DNA of 64,000 nt from Neoroseomonas eburnea. GTDB lineage: Bacteria > Pseudomonadota > Alphaproteobacteria > Acetobacterales > Acetobacteraceae. Location of the stretch: the NCBI RefSeq assembly GCF_018129005.1, contig NZ_JAAEDL010000013.1, forward strand, positions 89,384 through 153,383, given 5' to 3'. Positions 16,925-28,105 of the stretch are shown here, piece by piece. The notes beneath the pieces were generated by a model. The model was not told the DNA's origin, made no database searches, and saw only the letters and a list, made by a program, of their open reading frames with translations. The number at the start of each line of letters is the position of its first letter. Position 1 is the stretch's first letter. The translations under genes and the position numbers were made by a program.

Positions 16925-17260
16925 CGCGCTTGATGGTCCATGGCTGCGGTGGCGGGAAGAAGACCTCGCGGCGCCGCCGGCAGCGCATGGCGGTGCCGTC
17001 GCGACGGGGGGTGATCCGCCCTACATGCGCGCGCGGCGCCGGGGCCGTCAAAGGCGTGGTCAAGGGCCGCTCGCGAGGGAGGGGACGGCGTCCGGCGCTC
17101 GCGGTGGCCATGGCCGGGCGGCGCGGTTGCCTGATCCGCCGTGGCCGCGGAAGCCGTTCGGGAATGCCGGCCGGCATAGGCCTGCACTCGCGACCGGGCC
17201 GCTCGGCGCGGCCTGCGGGGGGGAGCTCGGCGGCGGTGCCGCGCGGGTGTTGTCAGGCGA
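16925..17260. other. Intergenic region, no gene seen
   Basis: About 335 bases between the start of the LysR gene and the end of the adenylate cyclase gene. Several frames are open because of high GC, but none has a recognisable product or ribosome site. It presumably holds the LysR promoter. Confidence 0.5.
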
Positions 17261-20209
<2,949 letters not shown>

Positions 20210-20343
20210 TGTGACCTGGATCGCAGCACGGCCACGCGAAAAGTGCAACGCGCTCCACGCCCGGGTTGCGCAGGTATTGCCGCGCCAAGCCGCAGGCTGC
20301 ACGATCGGAACGAATGCTTCCCATCGCGTGAAGGTTCAATGAC

Positions 20344-21348
20344 TTGAATCCAAGGCTGACCGCTCCCCCCAAGGTGGCGATCTCGATCACCGAGGCCTGC
20401 CCGCTGTCGTGCAAGCATTGCTACGGCGATTGCGGGCGGGAGGCGCGGCCGGCGGAGCTGTCGATCGGGGAATGGCGCGAAGCGATCGCGCGGCTCGCCG
20501 CCGATGGCGTGATCAGCCTGCACATCGAGGGCGGGGAGCCCCTGCTCAAGCCGGGCTTCCTCGACCTGCTCGCGGAGGCCTCGCGCTCCATGTTCACCAT
20601 GGTGCGCACGCACGGCACCCTGATCGACGCCGCGATGGCGCGGGCGCTGCGCGATGCCGGGGTGGGGCGGGTCCTGGTGGACGTGATGGGCGCCACCGGG
20701 CCGACGCATGAGTGGTTCACCGGGGCCCCGGGCAGCTTCGATGCCTCGGTGGCGGCGGTGCGGCACCTGGTCGCGTGCGGCGTGGCGACCGACATGCTCC
20801 TTATCCTCACCCGCCAGAACGCGCCCGAGGTGCAGGACCTGCTCGACCTCGCCGCCGGCCTCGGGGCCGAGCGGGTGGGCGTGCTGCGGCTCTATCCGCT
20901 GGGACGGGCGAAGCGCATCTGGCAGGAGATCGCGCTGCCGCTCGCCGATCAGATGCGGACCCTCGGGGCGCTGCGCGTGCCGGCGGGGCTGACGCTGATG
21001 CAGTCCTGGCACCCGAACGACCACAATTGCTGCTGGCAGTCGGCGGCGGTGATCGCGAACGGCGAGATCGTCGGCTGCCCCTACCTCCGCGAATATGTCA
21101 GCCACGGCAACCTGCGCAGCACGACCCTGCTCGAAGCCTGGCGGACCGCCCCGCTGTGGCAGGTGCTGCGGGCCGGCGCGGTCGAGCGGAGCTGCCCGGA
21201 TTGCAGCGCCGCCGAGGGCAGCCATGGCGGCTGCCGCGCCACCGCCTATGCCTGGCATGGTCGCTGGACGGCGCCGGATCCCTTCGACGTGACCCTCAAT
21301 GACGGTGTCGATCTCAGTGTTCTGCCCGACCGACTGCTTCCGGCTTGA
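20344..21348 (+). CDS. Radical SAM protein with SPASM-like C-terminus
   Basis: The 334-residue enzyme starts with TTG (GAAGG ribosome site 9-13 bases upstream; an ATG just before hits a stop at once). The 4Fe-4S motif is C19-x3-C23-x2-C26 (EACPLSCKHCYGDC), followed by the GGEP SAM-binding motif at 63-66. The C-terminal third has C229/C230, C245, C284, C287 and C297, consistent with auxiliary clusters of the SPASM/twitch type. Such enzymes modify peptides (PqqE, AnSME, mycofactocin MftC). The next gene is PqqD-like and overlaps it by 50 bases, which strongly suggests a peptide or protein substrate. Confidence 0.9.
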   Translation: MNPRLTAPPKVAISITEACPLSCKHCYGDCGREARPAELSIGEWREAIARLAADGVISLHIEGGEPLLKPGFLDLLAEASRSMFTMVRTHGTLIDAAMARALRDAGVGRVLVDVMGATGPTHEWFTGAPGSFDASVAAVRHLVACGVATDMLLILTRQNAPEVQDLLDLAAGLGAERVGVLRLYPLGRAKRIWQEIALPLADQMRTLGALRVPAGLTLMQSWHPNDHNCCWQSAAVIANGEIVGCPYLREYVSHGNLRSTTLLEAWRTAPLWQVLRAGAVERSCPDCSAAEGSHGGCRATAYAWHGRWTAPDPFDVTLNDGVDLSVLPDRLLPA

Positions 21349-21631
21349 ACCGGGTGTGCGGCTGCGGCCGGTGCCGGAGCTCGGGCATTGCCTGGCCTAT
21401 ACGCCGGCACGGCCGGCGCTGCACCGGCTGAACCCTTCGGCCTGGCTGCTGGCGGAGCTGGCGGACGGGCGCCCGCTGGCGGCGATCGCCGCGGATTTTG
21501 GGGAGGCGATGGCCGAGATCGGCGGCGAGGCGAAGCTGTCGGATGTCGAGGCTGCTCTCGTCGGCCTGATCGAGCTCGGAATCGTCGGGAAACTTGCGAC
21601 ACCTGCAACGGAAGGAAGCCAGAATGCATGA
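21299..21631 (+). CDS. PqqD-like peptide-recognition (RRE) protein
   Basis: A 110-residue protein whose core (LHRLNPSAWLLAELADGRPL, about 42-61, then a helix and a final ALVGLIELGIVGKL helix) matches PqqD, the wing-helix RiPP recognition element that presents a precursor leader to a radical SAM enzyme. The assigned ATG lies 50 bases inside the radical SAM gene; an in-frame GTG at 21356, just after that gene's stop, is an alternative start. The stop overlaps the next gene by eight bases. It probably docks the substrate on the radical SAM protein. Confidence 0.8.
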   Translation: MTVSISVFCPTDCFRLEPGVRLRPVPELGHCLAYTPARPALHRLNPSAWLLAELADGRPLAAIAADFGEAMAEIGGEAKLSDVEAALVGLIELGIVGKLATPATEGSQNA

Positions 21632-22322
21632 TGAGAGCGGGAGGGCGCAGGCGCGCCTGTTGCTTCGCCAGTTCGGCCTGTCCGCCGGCGCCGCGCCGCG
21701 CGCGGCGCGCACCACGCCTGTCGTGCGGACCCCGGGCACCATCCCGCACGACAAGAACGCGCCGATGGCCGCCTGGGTCGATCGCGACGCCCTGAAGAAC
21801 GAGCTCGGCCTCTACCATGAATGGCGCTTCCGGCTGCCGCACCAGGAAGGCCGGAACGAGCAGGCGAGCACGCTCCTCGCCTGGCTGCGCGAGCCGGCCG
21901 GAACGCCGGAGGAGCTCAAGCTTCCGCCGGGCACGAGCTACGTCACGAAGGAAGGGCCGCACGCCGGCCGCGTGACGAACGAGGCGCTGATGGCGCATTT
22001 CTTCCAGACGAAGGCGACCACCGTGCCCTGCTTCTACCTGGGCACCTTCATCGCCGCCTTCGTCGCGGACATGATCGAGTTCCGCAGCGTCTTCGTCTTC
22101 GCCACCGGCAATGAGCCCGCCACCTGCATGGACAGCTGGGCCGCCGGCCTTGCCACGCTCGGGCCGAACAACCCGTATGTCCCGGTGCTGCGGAGCTTCT
22201 GGCGGATGATCGCCGGCGCCGCGCCGGAGCAGTCCTGGCTGATGCTGGGGCAGTCCCTGGCGAGCATCGACTTCACCAAGGACCCGCTGAAGGCGCCGGC
22301 GAACCCGATCGCCGCGCTCTGA
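21624..22322 (+). CDS. Unknown 232-residue protein in the radical SAM/PqqD operon
   Basis: The ATG at 21624 follows GAAGGA and overlaps the PqqD-like gene, so the protein is coupled to it. The first 45 residues are basic, proline- and alanine-rich and probably flexible (RTTPVVRTPGTIPHDKNAPM). The rest looks like a compact alpha/beta domain with two cysteines (VPCFYLG and PATCMDSW) and aromatic patches (EWRFRLPHQ, SVFVFATGNE). No signal peptide or membrane segment. I recognise no family. It could be the modified substrate, a second modifying protein or a partner of the downstream protease. Confidence 0.72.
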   Translation: MHDESGRAQARLLLRQFGLSAGAAPRAARTTPVVRTPGTIPHDKNAPMAAWVDRDALKNELGLYHEWRFRLPHQEGRNEQASTLLAWLREPAGTPEELKLPPGTSYVTKEGPHAGRVTNEALMAHFFQTKATTVPCFYLGTFIAAFVADMIEFRSVFVFATGNEPATCMDSWAAGLATLGPNNPYVPVLRSFWRMIAGAAPEQSWLMLGQSLASIDFTKDPLKAPANPIAAL

Positions 22323-22423
22323 GGCGGCTTTCGTTCGCCTTGGCTCACGGCAATCGCCCTCGCCCCGTGCTCTTGCGAGCACCTTCGCCCGATCAGGTGA
22401 TTCCACCTGATCGGGATCTGCTT
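22323..22423 (+). repeat. Intergenic repeat A, copy 3, with perfect hairpin
   Basis: This copy of repeat A ends in a perfect 12-base-pair hairpin: CCCGATCAGGTG (22388-22399), loop ATTC, CACCTGATCGGG (22404-22415). It fills the whole gap between the 232-residue protein gene and the subtilase gene. It could attenuate or terminate transcription, or stabilise the upstream mRNA, and so set different levels for the protease. Confidence 0.8.
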
Positions 22424-22437
22424 CAGCCGCCGGCGGG

Positions 22438-25400
22438 ATGAACCCGAAGCCGCGGCGCGGGGAGGCCGTCGGCCCCTGGGGGCGGGCGGATCTGCGTACC
22501 CTCCGGGCGACGCTGCTCGCCATCCTCCTGGCGGCGGAGGCGACGGAGAGAGGCCCGGGGATCGAGGCGGTCCGTTCCGCCGGGCCTCGCAGCGAATGCG
22601 ACCTGCTGCTCGACTTCGACGGGCATCCTGCGGATCTTGCCGGGTTGCGGTCGGCGGATGGCGCGCGGCCGGTGCAGTTCGTCGCGCAGGTCGGCAGCCT
22701 CTTCGCCGTCCGCATCGACGCCGAGTACCTCCGCGGCCAGCTCGACCTGCTCGATCGGTGGAACGACGACGGGCCGCCGCCGCCGGAGATGGCCGATGGC
22801 GACAGCCTGGCGGGGCTGGTGGCTGCGGGCGCGATCCGGCGCGCCTCGCTCGGCCGCGCGGCCCGTGTCGCCTCCGGCCAGGCCGGGCAGCCCACCGGCG
22901 GCCGCCGGGCCGTGCGCGACGTGGCGCGCGCCGAGGTCACGGCCGAGGGCGCCGGCGTCACCATCGGCATCATCGACACGGTCTTCGACTACGCGCACGT
23001 CGCCATGCTGCCACCCGGCCATACGCTCGAGGCACCGCCGCCGCCGAACGAGGCCCTGCGCGTCGTCAGCCTCTTCGATCCCTATGCGAGGCGCGCGGCG
23101 GGCGGCTTCGGCGTGCGCCACACGCGCTCCGAACTGGCGCAGGACATCGCCGATTGCCTGGCGGCGGGCGATGACCGGCCGCTGCGGCTCGCGCAGCGGG
23201 ATGCCGCGGCCGGCGGCGACACCGAGGCGACCCGGAGGCAGCTCTTCGCCAATCACGGCACCTTCTGCGCCGGCATCGCGGCCGGCAGCGGCAACGCCTC
23301 GATTGGCGGGCGCTACCGGGGCATCGCCCCGGCGGCGCGCATCGCCTGCGCGATCGCCGGCATCCAGGACAATGCGGCGCTCGCCGACAGCCTCGATGTC
23401 GTCACCGCCGTCGTCCGCATGGTCGAGGAGTCCGACACGCCGCTCGCCCTGCTGCTCAACAACGGCGACTGCCTCGGCGCGCATGACGGCACGCTGCTGG
23501 GCGAGCTGATGCTCGACGAACTGCTGCTGCACCCGGGCCGCGCCATCGTGCTGCCGGCGGGCAACCAGAATGTCGGCAACACCGAGACGGTAGGCGCCGG
23601 CAAGACGCGCATCGTGCCGCATCTCGCCATTCCGGGCAGCATGACGGAACCGAGGCTCGAACGGCTCGCCTTCAGCTACACGACGCGGGCGAGCAAGGCC
23701 GACACCATCGAGATCTGGTTCCGGGCGCAGGATACGCCGACCGCGACGGTGCGCGTCGAACCGGCGCAGCCGCCGATCGAGCCTCTCCGCGGCGACGAGG
23801 GCAGGCCGATCCGGGTGCTCTCCCTCATCGACGGCGATGCGCGGGCGACGGTGATCGCCGAACTCGGCCGTGCGATGGAGCGCGGCCTCTGGCGGCTGCA
23901 CATCCTGCTGCTGCCGATACGTGGTGCCATGCCCATCGACACCCTGCGCTTCGAGATTGCCGGCGTGGTCGGCGAGCTGCACGCCTGGTGCGACTGGAAC
24001 AACGCGACGCAGCGGGACTGGAGCGAGCCGCCCGCCGGCCGCGAGGACGACGTCACCACGCTGACGACGCCGGCCACGGCGCATCGCGTCATCGTCGTCG
24101 GCGAGTGCGAGGACGATGCGACCGGCTTCCACGCCGCCGAGGCGAGCGGCCGCGGACCGACCCGGGACGGGCGCTTCAAGCCGGATCTCGTCGCGATCGG
24201 CGCCTCGGTGGCGGTGCCGGTGCCGCAGCGTTCGCCGGAGGCGCACCGCAATCTCGCCGCCGCCTTCGCCGCCAGGCCCGAGCTGCTGGAGCGGCACGCC
24301 TACGGCGCCACCATCGCCGGGACGAGCTTCACTGCCCCGCAGGTGGTAGGCCTTGCGGCCCTGCTGTTCGAGAAGTGGCCGGACGCGACCTGGGCCGATA
24401 TCCGCCAGGCCATCGTGGAAGGCGCTGTGAGGCCCGAGCACTGGATCGCCGGCGATGCGGGGGAGGGCGATGCCGCGCCGACGCCCCTCGGCGCGGCGGC
24501 GTCACGCGCCTTGGAAGCCCTGCCACCCGAACCCGGCATTCGTGCGATCGGCTGGGACCGCGCGCTTGGCTATGGCCGCATGGATGTCGCGCGCACGCTG
24601 TCTCCGCCGCCGCCACGCTTCGATGTCTGGCTGCGCAAGTCGGCGGGCGATGACGGGCGTGAGCCTTGTGTCGGCGCCGTGCTGTGGGATGCGCCGGGCA
24701 TCACGCCCATCGGCCCGCACCGCCTGCGCGTGGAGACACTGCAGCGAGGCCGCGAGCCCATCGCCGGCCCGGCCCGGCTGTACCTGTTCCGCGCGCCCTT
24801 CGGCGCCGTCCATCCGCTGCCGCGTCTCGAGGGCGCCCGCTCGGCACGCGGCGCGTGGGAGCCGCTGCTGACCAGGGAGGACGGCTCGCCGGCCTTCGTG
24901 AGCGTCATGCCGGGCGAGGCGGTCGAGGTCTCCACCCGTGCCGACATCGATCTCTCGCGCAGCGCCGGGGTGATCGCGGCGGTGCTCGATCACGATGACG
25001 ATCGCTACGAACCCGCGGCGACGCTCGGCATGCGCAACAATGTCGCCGTCCTCGCGACCCATGAGGCGAAGCTGAACCTCGATGGCACCATCGATGCCCC
25101 GGTCTTCTCCATCATCGGCAGCGAGGACGTCGATAGCCTGCTGGTATGGGGCGAGAACATCAGCGGGAAGCTGCGCCTCGGCGGGCTGCCGATCACCGCG
25201 CTGCCATGGCGCGCCATGCGAATGTTCCTGGAGTGCAGCCGCCTTCGCTCCTGGAAGCGTCCCTATTTCGGGCAGCAGGACGACGCCGCGGCGGATCCCG
25301 CAAACCAGCTTGCACGCGAATCCGACATGCATGATCGCGGCAACCTGGCCGACGCCATCGCAGGACTCACTGGGGTCGTCGGCGCCGACGGCATGGAGTT

Positions 25401-25632
25401 GCGTCGAAGCGAGGGGGACGCATACGCCCGCCTCGGCTTTGCCGCTGCGGGGAACAGGCTGTGGATTCCGCGCCTGCGGCTGGCGCAGGACCAGCAACTG
25501 CCGTTTGACGTGACCTATGCGGACGCGAGGCTGCGGAGCGACCAGCCGGTAGGATGGGTGCACGCTGTCCATTTCTCCGGTGGACGTCGTGTCGGCGGCG
25601 GCAGTCTTCGCATCACGCGGACGTCGGACTGA
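22438..25632 (+). CDS. Large S8 family (subtilisin-like) serine peptidase
   Basis: A 1064-residue protein. The catalytic triad is Asp180 (GIIDTVFDYAHV), His273 (FANHGTFCAGIAAG) and Ser630 (IAGTSFTAPQVVG), with oxyanion Asn in LPAGNQNVGN. A domain of about 250 residues sits between His and Ser and about 380 residues follow the catalytic core, ending in a beta-rich region. There is no signal peptide: the first residues are MNPKPRRGEAVGPWG, so it may act in the cytoplasm. It lies downstream of the radical SAM/PqqD-like genes and may mature or degrade their product; this is inference from position. Confidence 0.88.
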   Translation: MNPKPRRGEAVGPWGRADLRTLRATLLAILLAAEATERGPGIEAVRSAGPRSECDLLLDFDGHPADLAGLRSADGARPVQFVAQVGSLFAVRIDAEYLRGQLDLLDRWNDDGPPPPEMADGDSLAGLVAAGAIRRASLGRAARVASGQAGQPTGGRRAVRDVARAEVTAEGAGVTIGIIDTVFDYAHVAMLPPGHTLEAPPPPNEALRVVSLFDPYARRAAGGFGVRHTRSELAQDIADCLAAGDDRPLRLAQRDAAAGGDTEATRRQLFANHGTFCAGIAAGSGNASIGGRYRGIAPAARIACAIAGIQDNAALADSLDVVTAVVRMVEESDTPLALLLNNGDCLGAHDGTLLGELMLDELLLHPGRAIVLPAGNQNVGNTETVGAGKTRIVPHLAIPGSMTEPRLERLAFSYTTRASKADTIEIWFRAQDTPTATVRVEPAQPPIEPLRGDEGRPIRVLSLIDGDARATVIAELGRAMERGLWRLHILLLPIRGAMPIDTLRFEIAGVVGELHAWCDWNNATQRDWSEPPAGREDDVTTLTTPATAHRVIVVGECEDDATGFHAAEASGRGPTRDGRFKPDLVAIGASVAVPVPQRSPEAHRNLAAAFAARPELLERHAYGATIAGTSFTAPQVVGLAALLFEKWPDATWADIRQAIVEGAVRPEHWIAGDAGEGDAAPTPLGAAASRALEALPPEPGIRAIGWDRALGYGRMDVARTLSPPPPRFDVWLRKSAGDDGREPCVGAVLWDAPGITPIGPHRLRVETLQRGREPIAGPARLYLFRAPFGAVHPLPRLEGARSARGAWEPLLTREDGSPAFVSVMPGEAVEVSTRADIDLSRSAGVIAAVLDHDDDRYEPAATLGMRNNVAVLATHEAKLNLDGTIDAPVFSIIGSEDVDSLLVWGENISGKLRLGGLPITALPWRAMRMFLECSRLRSWKRPYFGQQDDAAADPANQLARESDMHDRGNLADAIAGLTGVVGADGMELRRSEGDAYARLGFAAAGNRLWIPRLRLAQDQQLPFDVTYADARLRSDQPVGWVHAVHFSGGRRVGGGSLRITRTSD

Positions 25633-25679
25633 TCAGCGCGCCGTGATGTGCTGATCCCGACGGCATGAGGCTTTGAGCC

Positions 25680-25801
25680 CCGCCGGGCGCTCGCAGGGGC
25701 GCCGCCGGAGGTCCGGCAAAGCCCCGCAAACAGCGGGTTTGCGCCCGGCGTTCGAGGGCACGAAAGGACGAATGCCAACGGTCGCGAACAGCGACGGTTG
25801 G
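25680..25801 (+). repeat. Intergenic repeat B, copy 2
   Basis: About 120 bases with the shared core GGTTTGCGCCCGGCG followed by GAGGGCACGAAA and a terminal hairpin CCAACGGTCGC, loop GAACA, GCGACGGTTGG. It matches copies at 15798-16030 and 54117-54241. It lies after the subtilase stop and may act as its terminator. Confidence 0.75.
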
Positions 25802-26374
25802 GTTGAGGCCTCCGGATGACGATCGGCCCTGGCCGCTAGCGATCATGGAAATTTGATGCGGCACTTGGTGCCCGGATTCACTTGTGAGTGAGTTCTTGTT
25901 CGAGCGACGCGGGATCAGCGTTCTCGCGCCGTCGCCCGTCCCGCCATCCTTAGCCGGCGGATCGATGGCAGGAAGCGGACGAGCAGCCCTGCGGTCGCAT
26001 GAACTGCGGCATGCGGCGGGCATGCCCTTCGAGGCTCTTCGGGCAAGCGCGAAGCATTCGACGTCGAGGACCGATCGCTCACGACAACGCGTGTCGCCGC
26101 GCGATCCCCGCCCCGCATCCGAACTTCCGTTGCGCGTTGCGGCGGGCCGGTCCGCTTCCGGCCCGTTTCGCCGATGCCGTCCGTGACGCGCGGGTGAGCG
26201 CCTTGCGCAGGGTGCTGCTAGCGCCTGCATCCCGAGACCGGGGAGCGATGCGCGAGAAGGCGGCAGGAACTCGCCTAATGCGCTTATGATGATTCATTCA
26301 CACAGCTCTGGGTCGTATTTTGGTCAGAAACCCATCCGATTGGTTGTGTCGACCAAGGGCTACAGGTGAACCAC
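25802..26374. other. Intergenic region upstream of the regulator gene, no gene seen
   Basis: About 570 bases with short, unconvincing frames on both strands. The last 100 bases before the regulator are noticeably more AT-rich (GTCGTATTTTGGTCAG near 26310-26325) and are the likely promoter of the downstream regulator. Two GGTC-type elements there resemble the GGTCG half-site seen upstream of the RTX gene. Confidence 0.45.
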
Positions 26375-27082
26375 ATGCACGACACGAGCGCTCTTGTTCT
26401 GCGACGCCATGTCATCCTGGCGGTGGATCATGATGATGTCAGGACCTTCGCCGGCGATCTCGCGCGGCGGGGGTTCACCGTCACCGTCACGCCGTCCGCC
26501 GAGGCGCTCATGCGCGCCGTCGCGGATGGATCGCCGGACGCGGTGCTGCTGGCGTCCGGCAGCACCTCCGGACTGCCTGCGGCCGAGGCGGTACGCCGCC
26601 TGCGCGATCTGTCCGGCGTTCCCTGCGTCGTCATCGCGCCTCCGAGCGAAGGCATCGAGGAGCGGATCGACGCGCTCGAAGCCGGCGCAGACGAAGTGCT
26701 GCACGTCGGAATTCCGCCCATCGAGGCGGTGGCGCGCATCCGCGCGGTGTTGCGCCGGGTCGGTCCGCCCGCGGGGGCGCTGGCGCCGTGGCGGCTGGTC
26801 CGCGCTGGCCGCCGCCTCCTGCCGCCTGTCGGCGACGAGGTGCGCCTGACCGGCGCCGAGTTCGAATTCCTCGCTCTGCTCGCCGCGGCCGAGGGTGCGC
26901 CGGTGGATCGCGAAACTCTCTCCATCGAGGTCTTCCGACGTCCTTGGCGCACAGAGGATCGCGCCGTGGACAGCCTGGTGCGCCGACTGCGACGGAAGCT
27001 TCCGCTCGATGCGATCAATTCCATCCGCAATGTCGGCTATGCGCTCGCCGTGCCGGTCGAGTTCACGGAAGCGCGTGTGTAA
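26375..27082 (+). CDS. OmpR-type response regulator with degenerate receiver domain
   Basis: The 235-residue protein has a CheY-like N-terminal domain (about 10-125) and an OmpR/PhoB winged helix at 145-230 (RLTGAEFEFLALLAAAEGAP, then DSLVRRLRRKLP and IRNVGYAL). The acidic pocket DHDD is kept, but the phospho-acceptor Asp is Ala60 (PDAVLLASG) and the conserved Lys is Val111 (EVLHVGIPP). It is therefore probably not controlled by phosphorylation, and no histidine kinase is adjacent. A GTG three codons upstream is an alternative start. It lies directly upstream of the RTX gene and is a likely regulator of it. Confidence 0.87.
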   Translation: MHDTSALVLRRHVILAVDHDDVRTFAGDLARRGFTVTVTPSAEALMRAVADGSPDAVLLASGSTSGLPAAEAVRRLRDLSGVPCVVIAPPSEGIEERIDALEAGADEVLHVGIPPIEAVARIRAVLRRVGPPAGALAPWRLVRAGRRLLPPVGDEVRLTGAEFEFLALLAAAEGAPVDRETLSIEVFRRPWRTEDRAVDSLVRRLRRKLPLDAINSIRNVGYALAVPVEFTEARV

Positions 27083-27148
27083 ACTTGTGCACTGCACCCA
27101 AATCCAACTTCTGAACCGATAGAGCACAACCTATACGTGTGGCGTACC

Positions 27149-27161
27149 GGTCGAAACGACC
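27149..27161. promoter_or_regulatory. Short palindrome upstream of the RTX gene
   Basis: GGTCG AAA CGACC is a perfect 5-base inverted repeat with a 3-base spacer, 21 bases before the RTX start codon. Its location in the leader between the regulator and the RTX gene makes it a possible binding site or small hairpin. The evidence is symmetry and position only. Confidence 0.3.
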
Positions 27162-27182
27162 AAACCCCTCGATAGGGAGCTC

Positions 27183-28016
27183 ATGATGGCCGATTTCGCG
27201 ACCCTTCCCGGCGGCCTGCTGTTCGGAACGGACAGAGCCGACCTGGTTCATGCAGATGCCGACATTCCAGGCAGCTTCGACAACCTGATCATGACCTTCG
27301 GCGGCTCGGACACGATCCACGCCGGGCAGGGTGACGACATCGTCTTCGCCGGCGGAAGCGGCGGCGGTGACGACGACCGCGGTCGCGGACGTGGCCGCGA
27401 CCGCGACGACGATGACCATGGCCGTGGCCGTGGCCGCGACGACGACCACGGCCATGGCGGCTCGCGTGGTGGCGATGATCATCACGGAGGGCCGGCGCTG
27501 CCGGCGCGTGGCGGTGACAGCGACTGGGTGTTCGGCGACGAGGGCAACGACATCCTCTTCGGCGGCAAGGGCGACGACGTGATGAGCGGCGGCGCCGACA
27601 ACGACATCCTGTTCGGCGACGAGGGCAATGACGTGCTCTCCGGCGATGCCGGCGCCGACCTCATCTACGGCGGCAAGGGCAAGGACCTGCTCGTCGGCGG
27701 CGCTGGGGCGGACACGCTGCTCGGCGGCGCGGGCGCCGACACGCTGGCCGGCCAGGGCGGCGCCGACACCTTCTACTTCGAGAGCGGCTTCGGCCGCGAC
27801 GTGGTGCTCGACTTCCGCCCCGGCGACGACGTGATCGCGATCCAGGCGAACATCAACGGCACCGGCATCAACAGTGCCGACGACCTCGCGGACCGCATCT
27901 CGAGCAGCGGCACCGGCGCGGTCATCGACCTCGGCGACGGCGACCAGATCAAGCTGGTCGGCGTGTCCAGCGAGGACCTGCTGAACAACCTGTCCAGCTA
28001 CGTCAAGATCGTCTGA
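27183..28016 (+). CDS. Small RTX (hemolysin-type) calcium-binding protein
   Basis: A 277-residue acidic protein. One RTX half-block (GGSDTIHAGQGDDIVFAGG, about 40-58) is followed by an unusual low-complexity linker rich in Asp, Arg, His and Gly (about 60-103). Eight nonapeptide repeats of the GGxGxDxLx type follow (about 112-195, e.g. GNDILFGGKGDDVMSGG), and then a C-terminal beta domain ending LLNNLSSYVKIV. RTX proteins lack signal peptides and leave through type I secretion with a C-terminal signal; two ABC transporters and an HlyD adaptor are encoded 4 kb downstream. GGGAG precedes the ATG. No enzymatic domain is present, so a structural or surface role is likely. Confidence 0.9.
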   Translation: MMADFATLPGGLLFGTDRADLVHADADIPGSFDNLIMTFGGSDTIHAGQGDDIVFAGGSGGGDDDRGRGRGRDRDDDDHGRGRGRDDDHGHGGSRGGDDHHGGPALPARGGDSDWVFGDEGNDILFGGKGDDVMSGGADNDILFGDEGNDVLSGDAGADLIYGGKGKDLLVGGAGADTLLGGAGADTLAGQGGADTFYFESGFGRDVVLDFRPGDDVIAIQANINGTGINSADDLADRISSSGTGAVIDLGDGDQIKLVGVSSEDLLNNLSSYVKIV

Positions 28017-28105
28017 GGCCGCCCCTGAACGGCGAACTCGCCACGCGAAGCCTGCCGGCGGAGGCCACGCGCCCTCGCCGGCAGCATCTCTCGGCCGCAC
28101 CGCGG

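Noticed and set aside
25613..26230. Open frame on the minus strand over repeat B and the adjacent intergenic region
   Set aside because: Part of it is the intergenic repeat, whose translation recurs wherever the repeat occurs; there is no ribosome site or family.
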